From: Cohnella terricola
GTDB taxonomy: Bacteria > Bacillota > Bacilli > Paenibacillales > Paenibacillaceae
Length of the DNA stretch: 64,000 nt
Direction: 5' to 3'
Assembly (NCBI RefSeq): GCF_007786475.1
Contig: NZ_VNJJ01000014.1
Coordinates: 60,338-124,337 of the forward strand
The first letter of the stretch is position 1. Every line of letters begins with the position of its first letter. Below the pieces are notes generated by a model that was given only the letters and a program-made list of their open reading frames with translations, did no database searches and had not been told where the DNA came from. Below are positions 8,499 to 15,952 of the stretch, in pieces. The translations under genes were made by a program, and so were the position numbers.

Positions 8499-8559
8499 GA
8501 TAATTATTGGAATCCGAGGTATAGATAGGTTATCCACTCCGTAAACGGGAGGCTCGCGC

Positions 8560-8847
8560 ATGTGCTATGAACTCAGCAAAACAGGTGAGCAGATCAGCGT
8601 TACTCTTACAGGAACGATCGGGGTCCGGGAGGCGACCTCGCTTCGCCAGCAATTATTTCCGCTCATGCGACAAGGCTTCGCTTCGGTAGATATTCAACTG
8701 AGCGAAGTGACGGATATGGACAGTTCGGGTCTCGGACTGCTGTCCGCCGTCAAAAAAATAGCCGATGATTGCAACGCGAACGTCACCTTCCATGACGTAC
8801 CTGATCGGCTTCGCGGGCGTCTAATTCAGACTGGAATCCCGATCTAA
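8560..8847 (+). CDS. STAS domain protein (anti-sigma factor antagonist-like)
   Basis: This 95-residue protein is a lone STAS domain: 'GTIGVREATSLRQQL' strand and helix, then 'VDIQLSEVTDMDSSGLGLLSAVKK'. The serine in 'DMDSSGLG' sits where SpoIIAA-type antagonists are phosphorylated. It could take part in a partner-switching module, but no anti-sigma kinase lies nearby, so the partner is unknown. It has a GGGAGG ribosome site and is followed within 40 bp by the c-di-GMP enzyme, so the two are probably co-transcribed from the FNR-like promoter. Confidence 0.82.
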   Translation: MCYELSKTGEQISVTLTGTIGVREATSLRQQLFPLMRQGFASVDIQLSEVTDMDSSGLGLLSAVKKIADDCNANVTFHDVPDRLRGRLIQTGIPI

Positions 8848-8887
8848 ACAATCATTGAAAGGGAAAGCGACAGAGAGGGGCTCTAGC

Positions 8888-10966
8888 ATGATTCGACACA
8901 CCCATAAACCCAATCCACTTCCCGAGCATCTGGCTCTGCCCTATGCCACTATTTTTCGCGATTCGCAAGAAGCCATTATGGTCACGGATTGCAACTCTAT
9001 TATCGTCTGCGTAAACCCGGCGTTTGTCGCCATTACCGGATACGAAGAAGCGGAAGCGATCGGCCGGACACCAAGCCTGCTGAAATCGAATGTTCAGGAC
9101 AGCGAGTTTTACGTCAACATGTGGGCTAGCATTCACGCGAACGGGAAATGGCAGGGAGAGATTTGGAATCGGCGCAAAAATGGCGAGATCTATCCCGAAT
9201 GGCTGTCCATCAATCCCGTACATGACGACGACGGCAATCTGATCAATTACGTCGGCATGTTCTCCGATATGACGAACCGCAAAAATACGATCTCCAAATT
9301 GCGGCTCCACGCGCAAGTGTTCAGCAATGCCAGCGAAGGCATCATGATTACGGACAAACGGCTTTGCATCCTGTCCGTGAACCAAGCCTTTACGGCTATG
9401 ACCGGTTACACGGAAGAGGAAGCCGTCGGACGCACTCCGCACCTGCTGCATTCCGGCATTCAGAATCAATATTTTTACGTCAAGATGTGGGAAAGAATCC
9501 ATGCTTCCGGTTACTGGCAAGGGGAAATCTGGAATCGGCGCAAAAACGGCGAGATCTACCCCGAATGGCTGTCGATTTCGACGTTGCGGGACGAGAACGG
9601 TCATATCACGAACTATATCGGCATGTTTACGGATATTACGGAACGCAAGCAATCCGAAGAACACCTGAAATACTTGGCGCACTTCGATAGGCTGACGGGG
9701 CTGCCTAACCGAACCCTGCTGGGCGAGTTGGCCAAAGAAGCGACGATTACCGCGCAGAGGACCAACTGCAAACTCGCCGTCCTCTTTATCGATCTCGATC
9801 GATTCAAGATGGTCAATGACTCTCTGGGACATAACGTCGGGGACAGCCTGCTGCAACAAGTTGCCGCCCGACTGAGCTCCGCGACGATGGACGACCATAT
9901 TGTCTCGAGATTAGGCGGAGACGAATTTATTATTGTTCTGAAAAACCAGCGTGAGCCGGAGGAGGCAGTAACCTTCGCCCGCAAATTGATCGCGGATCTC
10001 AGGAAACCTTTTGTCGTCGGGGACAACGAACTCTATGTCAATGCGAGCATCGGGATTTGCATGTACCCCGAACATGGAGACAGCTTCGAAACGTTGGTCA
10101 GGCACGCCGATCTGGCCATGTACGAGGCGAAAATCCGCAAATGCGGCTGCCAATTATTCGATCCAGGCATTAACGATACCTTTCAACGGAAATTGGAGCT
10201 GGAGAACGAGCTCAGATGGGCCATTTCCAAAAATCAGCTTCACGTGCATTATCAACCCCAAGTCCAAGCCGGCACCGGTCAAGTAGAAGGGCTGGAAGCT
10301 CTGCTCCGTTGGAACCATCCGACACTCGGGCAAGTTCCCCCCAGCGAATTCATCCCGATCGCGGAAGAGACCGGAATCATCATGGATATCGGCCGATGGG
10401 TGTTGAAAGAAGTCTGTTCCCAATTAGCGCAATGGCATTCCAGAACGTTAAACGTCCCTCCGATCGCCGTGAACTTATCCGCGAGACAGTTCAAGGCGCC
10501 CGATCTGGTCGCCTCATTCAGGGACATCGTAAACCGCGCGCCTTGCCATCCCGGGCAGATCGTCATCGAAATCACGGAGAGCAGCAGCATGAACGATATC
10601 GATTCCGTGCTGCCGATCCTGCATGAATTCAAGGCGATCGGTTTCCGGATCGCCATAGACGATTTCGGCAAAGAATACTCGGCGCTCGGGTACATGAAGA
10701 AGTTTCCGATCGACATTCTGAAGATCGATAAGAGCTTCGTGCAAGAGCTAACAAGCGATACAAAAAGCGCCGTCATCACCAAAGCCATTATCGACATGGC
10801 CCACGGCATGAATCTGCGGGTCATCGCCGAAGGCGTGGAATACGATGAACAATTGGCTGATCTTCGAACAATGAACTGCGATATCGTACAAGGGTATTTG
10901 ATCGATCCGCCTATGTCCCCGGACATGCTGGAATCCCGATATTTGACAGGAGCGTGTTTCACGTGA
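8888..10966 (+). CDS. PAS-PAS-GGDEF-EAL c-di-GMP signalling protein
   Basis: This is a 692-residue cytosolic protein with no membrane segment. Two PAS domains with attached PAC segments (about 15-130 and 137-255) are near duplicates; both contain 'WQGEIWNRRKNGEIYPEWLS'. A GGDEF domain (about 270-430) has an intact 'RLGGDEFIIVL' active site, and an EAL domain (about 440-685) has 'EALLRWNHP' plus 'IDDFGKEYSALGYMKKFPIDILKID'. Both halves therefore look able to make and break c-di-GMP. The ATG at 8888 is preferred over a TTG at 8855 because GAGAGGGG precedes it. The PAS pair and the FNR-like site suggest redox or oxygen input. Confidence 0.93.
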   Translation: MIRHTHKPNPLPEHLALPYATIFRDSQEAIMVTDCNSIIVCVNPAFVAITGYEEAEAIGRTPSLLKSNVQDSEFYVNMWASIHANGKWQGEIWNRRKNGEIYPEWLSINPVHDDDGNLINYVGMFSDMTNRKNTISKLRLHAQVFSNASEGIMITDKRLCILSVNQAFTAMTGYTEEEAVGRTPHLLHSGIQNQYFYVKMWERIHASGYWQGEIWNRRKNGEIYPEWLSISTLRDENGHITNYIGMFTDITERKQSEEHLKYLAHFDRLTGLPNRTLLGELAKEATITAQRTNCKLAVLFIDLDRFKMVNDSLGHNVGDSLLQQVAARLSSATMDDHIVSRLGGDEFIIVLKNQREPEEAVTFARKLIADLRKPFVVGDNELYVNASIGICMYPEHGDSFETLVRHADLAMYEAKIRKCGCQLFDPGINDTFQRKLELENELRWAISKNQLHVHYQPQVQAGTGQVEGLEALLRWNHPTLGQVPPSEFIPIAEETGIIMDIGRWVLKEVCSQLAQWHSRTLNVPPIAVNLSARQFKAPDLVASFRDIVNRAPCHPGQIVIEITESSSMNDIDSVLPILHEFKAIGFRIAIDDFGKEYSALGYMKKFPIDILKIDKSFVQELTSDTKSAVITKAIIDMAHGMNLRVIAEGVEYDEQLADLRTMNCDIVQGYLIDPPMSPDMLESRYLTGACFT

Positions 10967-11295
10967 CGATCGAAGCGGAAAGGCTAATCGAGGAAACCGG
11001 CGCGGCCGTGAAGCAAATCGAAGATCTGATTCAGCAATCCAACGCCTATGCGGACGAAGTGATTCTGTCCATTGGGGAAGTCAAGCAACTCGTCGAGCGA
11101 GGACAGCTCCAATCGGACCAAACGCGCGAAACGTTCGACGGCATTCTACGGACGCTCGAAAACAGTATGGACGAAATCCAGCGGGTCGAGAAAGAATTGG
11201 ATGCGTTAGTGAAAGCGATCGGCGAGGTCGGCGCCACGACTTCCACAGTAGCCGTGTCAGCCGCGAAAACGAATATCGTCTCTCCAAACTACTAA
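10963..11295 (+). CDS. Small coiled-coil protein of unknown function
   Basis: This product of about 110 residues starts at a GTG that overlaps the stop of the GGDEF-EAL gene (GTGA). An AGGAG lies 10 bp upstream, so translation is coupled. The sequence is nearly all helical, with heptad-like spacing ('EDLIQQSNAYADEVILSIGEVKQL' onward), and recalls the signalling helix of methyl-accepting chemotaxis proteins without their hairpin tip. No family was recognised. As third gene of the STAS/c-di-GMP operon it may be an adaptor or partner for the large enzyme. That is inference. Confidence 0.6.
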   Translation: MTIEAERLIEETGAAVKQIEDLIQQSNAYADEVILSIGEVKQLVERGQLQSDQTRETFDGILRTLENSMDEIQRVEKELDALVKAIGEVGATTSTVAVSAAKTNIVSPNY

Positions 11296-11304
11296 TATCG
11301 TTTC

Positions 11305-11337
11305 AAAGGCCGAAGCCAACAGCGCTTCGGCCTTTTT
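11305..11337 (+). terminator. Rho-independent terminator of the STAS/GGDEF-EAL operon
   Basis: The arms AAAGGCCGAAGC and GCTTCGGCCTTT match perfectly around an 8-base loop and are followed by T residues, 10 bp after the last stop of the operon. Confidence 0.92.
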
Positions 11338-11362
11338 CATCTTTCTTCGGTTCACTCGGTTA

Positions 11363-11424
11363 TTGACGAAGCTTCAGGAGGTTGTTATATTATATCAATA
11401 ACGGATATATCCATTATGGATATA
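11363..11424 (+). promoter_or_regulatory. PadR gene promoter with overlapping operator palindrome
   Basis: A -35 TTGACG (11363-11368) and a -10 TATATT (11386-11391) are 17 bp apart. Just downstream, TATATCC-N5-GGATATA (11406-11424) is a perfect palindrome placed where a bound repressor would block transcription. PadR proteins often repress their own operons from such sites. Confidence 0.6.
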
Positions 11425-11452
11425 GTCGATCTCGCCATTGGAGGTGACGATC

Positions 11453-11803
11453 TTGTCCCGAAACAATACGTTGGAGATGGATCAGCTGACCGACTCGGCT
11501 TACTACATTCTGCTCTCCTTGCTCCTCCCCCGGCACGGTTACGGCCTTATGAGCTATATCGAAGAACTGACCGGAGGAGAAGTCGTCATCGGACCGGCGA
11601 CCGCGTATACCCTGATCAAGAAGCTGCAAGACAACGGTTGCATTCTCTTGGCGTACGACGACGCCCAGGACCGCCGAAAAACCTACAGAATCACGGAAAA
11701 AGGAAAGAATCTGGTTCGCAAAGAAACAGAACGCAGAAAGAGAATGGCAAACCACGGCGATCTCGCCTGGCACGCCGCAATGGAGGATACGGACAATGGG
11801 TAA
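11453..11803 (+). CDS. PadR family transcriptional regulator
   Basis: This 116-residue regulator is a PadR winged helix: 'SAYYILLSLLLPRHGYGLMSYIEEL' with the wing 'IGPATAYTLIKKLQDNGCI', then 'RRKTYRITEKGKNLVRKE'. The TTG at 11453 is chosen because GGAGGTGA sits 6 bases upstream; a TTG at 11438 lies inside that site and is unlikely. Its stop overlaps the DUF2812 gene by 8 bp. PadR/DUF2812 pairs are common in Firmicutes, where the regulator is thought to sense membrane or antibiotic stress. Confidence 0.9.
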   Translation: MSRNNTLEMDQLTDSAYYILLSLLLPRHGYGLMSYIEELTGGEVVIGPATAYTLIKKLQDNGCILLAYDDAQDRRKTYRITEKGKNLVRKETERRKRMANHGDLAWHAAMEDTDNG

Positions 11804-12338
11804 ACATACAAAATATATATCGTCGGGAGGATTGGCGTTCACGGAACGCGGGGATATGCGGAAGCTAAGTCGGCTCTCGGCCAAAGGCTGGCATCTGGAA
11901 GCCTTCGCGTTCTTGGGCTACCGGCTGCGCAAAGGCGAGCCGCGGGCGCTCGAATACGTCGTCGATTACCATCGGGTCGCCCCGGACGAGATGGATGATT
12001 ACGTCGGGTTGTTCAAAGCGGGAGGCTGGACGAAAGTATGCTCTATCGGCGCCGATATTCACATCTTTTCAGCGGTACCCGGTACGAAGCCGATCTATTC
12101 GGACAAAGAAACGAATCTGGAGAAATATCGCCGTTCCGTCCGGAATCTGCAGCCGCTTTTGCTCTTTCCGCTCGTTACTATCCTTCTATTCGTCATTCGC
12201 TATATCGCCAACGAATTCGATGCCCCACGATTTCTCGGCCAATCGTTGCAGGTTATAGGCACATTAGGCATCGTGCTTAGCGTCCCTATTCTCATGACTT
12301 ATGCGGCCAGCCGACTGCGGCTGCGAAGGGCGTCGTAA
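11796..12338 (+). CDS. DUF2812 domain membrane protein
   Basis: This is a 180-residue protein. The first 110 residues are the DUF2812 domain ('MRKLSRLSAKGWHLEAF', 'YVVDYHRVAPDEMDDYVGLFKAGGW'), followed by two membrane helices (about 118-136 and 150-170) and a basic tail. It is translated from an ATG that overlaps the PadR gene, with GGAGGATAC upstream, so the two form one transcription unit. DUF2812 proteins are commonly encoded beside PadR regulators; their activity is unknown. Confidence 0.85.
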   Translation: MGKHTKYISSGGLAFTERGDMRKLSRLSAKGWHLEAFAFLGYRLRKGEPRALEYVVDYHRVAPDEMDDYVGLFKAGGWTKVCSIGADIHIFSAVPGTKPIYSDKETNLEKYRRSVRNLQPLLLFPLVTILLFVIRYIANEFDAPRFLGQSLQVIGTLGIVLSVPILMTYAASRLRLRRAS

Positions 12339-12342
12339 ACCG

Positions 12343-12395
12343 AACAAGGCCGCCAGCCTCTTTAAACGGAGATCTCGCGGCCTTGTTGTTTTTTG
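12343..12395. terminator. Bidirectional terminator between the DUF2812 gene and racE
   Basis: Arms AACAAGGCCGC and GCGGCCTTGTT are perfectly complementary and sit between two convergent genes. T residues follow on the plus strand. Confidence 0.8.
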
Positions 12396-12399
12396 TTTG

Positions 12400-13176
12400 T
12401 TATACGCCGCCTTCGCGAAGAAAACGCAATGCGGTCGCCATTTTGTCGATATAAGCGGGGTTGCCGTCGGTGCACATGAATTTGACGTCTCCGCTGCCCC
12501 TGCCGGACACAACGCCGTACCGGGTCAGCAAAGCGGCCAACCTGCGGATCGTTCCCGCGTTCCCGTCGACGATCTGAATGTGGGTCGGCAATATTTCCCT
12601 TAAGATGTTCTTGTAGAAGGGATAATGCGTGCAGCCCAGCACGACGATTCCGTAGCGGTCGAGATCGTACTCCGATAACTTCTCCTTGAAGAATTCGCCA
12701 AGTACGCGCCTGTCGAATTGCAGTTCCTCGCAGAAACGAACAAGCTCCGGAAGCGGCAAGGAATCGACGATCCCCTCATCGTCCACGCGCGAGACGAGGG
12801 CGTAATACTTCGGCATGCTCAGCGTAAGCTGGGTCGCGAAGACGAGCACTCTCTTGCCCGTGGTGCGATTCATCTCGACGGCCGGTTTCACCGCCGGTTC
12901 CATCCCAACGATCGGAATCGGGTACAGTTCCCTCAGCTCGTTAACTGCAATGCTGGTAGCCGTGTTGCAGGCGACGACGAGCGCTTCGATCCCTTCGCCC
13001 ATCATTGTCTCGACCGCTTTCAGAACATAGCCCTTTACTTCCTCTTGCGATTTCGGGCCGTAAGGCACGTGAAGCGTATCCGCCATATATACGTAATCCT
13101 GGGCGGGCAGCCTTCGGAGCGATTCCTCCAGCACCGTAAGTCCGCCGATTCCCGAGTCGAAAAAGCCGATTGTCAT
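12400..13176 (-). CDS. racE: Glutamate racemase
   Basis: This 258-residue enzyme interconverts L- and D-glutamate for peptidoglycan. It has 'FFDSGIGGLTVL' at the N-terminus, the first catalytic cysteine C70 in 'VVACNTATS' and the second, C182, in 'VLGCTHYPF'. The length is normal. The start is the ATG at 13176 behind an AGGAAAAG-like site. It is divergent from exoA and ends at a shared terminator with the DUF2812 gene. All residues needed for activity are present. Confidence 0.95.
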   Translation of the reverse strand: MTIGFFDSGIGGLTVLEESLRRLPAQDYVYMADTLHVPYGPKSQEEVKGYVLKAVETMMGEGIEALVVACNTATSIAVNELRELYPIPIVGMEPAVKPAVEMNRTTGKRVLVFATQLTLSMPKYYALVSRVDDEGIVDSLPLPELVRFCEELQFDRRVLGEFFKEKLSEYDLDRYGIVVLGCTHYPFYKNILREILPTHIQIVDGNAGTIRRLAALLTRYGVVSGRGSGDVKFMCTDGNPAYIDKMATALRFLREGGV

Positions 13177-13331
13177 ATCTCATCTTTTCCTATTGAATAG
13201 TTTGAAAGATTGCGTGTGTCCTCTTTAAGGATAGCCAGTTTCGACGCAAAAAACAATCGGAAACTCTGTACAGCGGACAAACTGTGATACACTGGTAGAA
13301 AATGACTAGAAACGTAAGGAGACACCTGAAA

Positions 13332-14093
13332 ATGAAACTGGTATCTTGGAACGTCAACGGTCTGCGGGCCTGCGTCAACAAAGGATTTACCGATTACTTC
13401 AAGCAGATCGACGCCGATATTTTCTGCCTCCAGGAAACAAAGCTTCAAGAAGGACAGATCGAGCTCCAGATCGGCGAAGAATACGAAGGATATTGGAACT
13501 ACGCAGAGAAAAAAGGATATTCCGGCACGGCCGTCCTGACTCGTGTCAAGCCGTTGTCCGTCAGATATGGCATCGAGGAAGACCGGGAGCCTGAGGGCCG
13601 GATCATTACGCTCGAATTCGAAGATTTCTATTTGGTCACTGTTTATACTCCGAACGCCAAACGCGATCTCTCGCGGCTTGATTACCGCATGGAATGGGAA
13701 GATCGGTTCCGGGACTATCTGCTGGATTTGGACAAGAAGAAGCCCGTTGTCGCTTGTGGAGACTTGAACGTTGCGCATCAGGAGATCGATATCAAGAACG
13801 CTAAGCCCAACCGCGGCAATTCCGGCTTCACTGACGAAGAGCGGGAGAAAATGACCCGTCTGCTCGGCAGCGGATTTGTCGATACGTTCAGACATCAGTA
13901 CCCTGATCGGACGGACGTCTATTCCTGGTGGTCGAACATGCCCGGTGTCCGGGAGCGGAACGTCGGCTGGCGAATCGATTACTTCATCGCCTCCGAGAGG
14001 CTCGTCCCTTCAATCTCCGGCGCCTCCATCGACTGCCACGTGCTGGGCAGCGATCACTGCCCGGTCGTGCTGGAACTCGACGTCAACGGTTGA
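13332..14093 (+). CDS. exoA: Exodeoxyribonuclease III / AP endonuclease (ExoA, Xth family)
   Basis: This 253-residue enzyme cuts DNA at abasic sites in base-excision repair. It has 'KLVSWNVNGLRA' with the conserved Asn, 'FCLQETKLQ' with the Mg2+-binding Glu (E35), 'VACGDLNVAH' with the catalytic Asp/Asn pair, and the C-terminal 'GSDHCPVVL' histidine. The ATG at 13332 is preferred over 13302 because AAGGAGACACC lies upstream and the known protein starts at this point. It stands alone between racE (divergent) and the hscC operon. Confidence 0.95.
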   Translation: MKLVSWNVNGLRACVNKGFTDYFKQIDADIFCLQETKLQEGQIELQIGEEYEGYWNYAEKKGYSGTAVLTRVKPLSVRYGIEEDREPEGRIITLEFEDFYLVTVYTPNAKRDLSRLDYRMEWEDRFRDYLLDLDKKKPVVACGDLNVAHQEIDIKNAKPNRGNSGFTDEEREKMTRLLGSGFVDTFRHQYPDRTDVYSWWSNMPGVRERNVGWRIDYFIASERLVPSISGASIDCHVLGSDHCPVVLELDVNG

Positions 14094-14251
14094 GGGAGAA
14101 ACACTCTCGTAAACCTTCCCATTATCCATCCCTGCCATGCCCAGGGCAAATTTCCTCTCCTAACTGATCCCTTAAGTATCAAGTACTTCCAGCCGATAAA
14201 ATATGAAGCATAACTGGAAATACAATAAATGACATAAGTCAGGTGAATTTA

Positions 14252-15952
14252 GTGACCGTAATTGGAATCGATCTGGGCACGACGAACAGCTTGGTCGCCT
14301 ATTGGACCGAAGCCGGCCCTGTTATTATCCCTAACGTGCTCGGGAGCGCTTCGACGCCCTCCGTAGTCAGCGTAGACGAAAACGGAGAACTTCTAATCGG
14401 GCACATCGCCAAAGAACGTCTGATCACCCACCCCTCTCTTACGGCGGCTGCCTTCAAACGATATATGGGTACCGAGAAGCTCTATCGAATGGGACCGCAC
14501 ACGTTCACGCCAGAAGAACTATCCTCCTTTGTCATCCGGTCGTTGAAGTCGGATGCAGATGCCTTCTTCGGACATGAAGTCACGGAAGCGGTCATTAGCG
14601 TCCCCGCCTATTTTAACGATACGCAGCGCAAAGCCACGAAACGGGCCGCGGAGCTCGCCGGCTTAAAGGTCGAGCGCCTCATCAGCGAGCCGACGGCGGC
14701 CGCGCTCGCTTACGGCCTCAACCAACAGCAATCCGACACGAAGTTTCTCGTCTTCGATCTGGGAGGAGGAACCTTCGACGTCTCGATTCTGGAATTTTTC
14801 GAAGGGGTCATGGAAGTCAAATCGATCGCGGGCGACAACTACTTGGGTGGAGAAGATTTCACTCAACTTCTCGTCTCTCATTTCGCGGAGGCGCACGGCT
14901 TGGATTTTCAAGCATTCGAGCTCAAGACGCGATCGCAGCTTCTGAAGCAAGCGGAGGCCTGCAAGCTAGCCATCGGCGAAGGCAAAGACGGCAAAATCTC
15001 TTATTCGGACTCTGAACGGTCTTACGCATCCGTATTGACCCGCGCGGAATTCGAGAAAATCGTAGGCCAACTAATGCTGCGCCTGCGCCATCCGATCGAA
15101 CGCGCGCTAAGAGATGCCGCGCTCTCCCCAGAGGAACTCGACGCTGTCATCTTGATCGGTGGAGCCACCCGGATGCCGATCATCCGGTCGATCGTCGGAA
15201 GAATGTTCGGCCGCCTACCTTACACGGAGATCAATCCGGATGAAACCGTCGCGTTGGGCGCGGCCATTCAAGCCGCATTGAAGCAACGCAACGAAGCCTT
15301 AAGCGAGATGATCTTGACGGATGTCTGCCCGTATACGCTCGGGATCGAAACCACCCGCCGAATTGGCAAAGGCAAGTTCGAAGACGGCCACTTCAGTCCG
15401 ATCATCGAGAGGAATACCCCTATACCGGTCAGCCGGGTGGAGCGGTACTGTACGATGCATGACAAGCAGAAGGCAATCGAGGTTTCCGTGTACCAAGGAG
15501 AAAGCCGTAAAATCGAGAACAATATCAAGATCGGCCAACTCGAAGCGGAGGTTCCCCCCGACGAAGCCGGCAATCAGTCCATCGACGTTCGTTTCACCTA
15601 CGATATTAACGGCATTCTCGAGGTGGAAGTAACAACGGTCAGTACCGGCTCTATAAAGAAGATCGTCATCGAGAAAGAGCCAGGAAAGCTGACTCCGCAG
15701 GAAATCGAAGAGCGGCTTAAGCAATTGCACGGGATCAAGATCCATCCCAGGGATCGAACCGAGAACAGGCTGCTCTTGGCCATGGGAGAACGGCTCTACG
15801 AAGAGATGCTCGGAGAAAAACGCGACGAGGTCGCTAATTTGCTGACGCAATTCGAGGGGGTTCTTGCCTCCCAGAACGATCACGAGGTAAAGAAGGCCGC
15901 TTCCCATCTTAAAAAACAATTAGAAGAAATAGAAAGATGGCGCGACTATTAA
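14252..15952 (+). CDS. hscC: Hsp70-family chaperone HscC
   Basis: This 566-residue Hsp70 is closest in architecture to E. coli HscC (about 556 residues), shorter than DnaK and without the long DnaK C-terminal lid. The ATPase domain has phosphate loops 'GIDLGTTNSLVAYW' and 'FDLGGGTFDVSILE' and the adenosine motif 'LIGGATRMPII'. The substrate-binding part includes 'ILTDVCPYTLGIETTR' and 'IERNTPIPVSR', typical of HscC. A GTG at 14252 after AGGTGA is preferred; a GTG at 14243 overlaps that site. It is the first gene of an operon with a J-protein and a DUF1266 protein. Confidence 0.92.
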   Translation: MTVIGIDLGTTNSLVAYWTEAGPVIIPNVLGSASTPSVVSVDENGELLIGHIAKERLITHPSLTAAAFKRYMGTEKLYRMGPHTFTPEELSSFVIRSLKSDADAFFGHEVTEAVISVPAYFNDTQRKATKRAAELAGLKVERLISEPTAAALAYGLNQQQSDTKFLVFDLGGGTFDVSILEFFEGVMEVKSIAGDNYLGGEDFTQLLVSHFAEAHGLDFQAFELKTRSQLLKQAEACKLAIGEGKDGKISYSDSERSYASVLTRAEFEKIVGQLMLRLRHPIERALRDAALSPEELDAVILIGGATRMPIIRSIVGRMFGRLPYTEINPDETVALGAAIQAALKQRNEALSEMILTDVCPYTLGIETTRRIGKGKFEDGHFSPIIERNTPIPVSRVERYCTMHDKQKAIEVSVYQGESRKIENNIKIGQLEAEVPPDEAGNQSIDVRFTYDINGILEVEVTTVSTGSIKKIVIEKEPGKLTPQEIEERLKQLHGIKIHPRDRTENRLLLAMGERLYEEMLGEKRDEVANLLTQFEGVLASQNDHEVKKAASHLKKQLEEIERWRDY

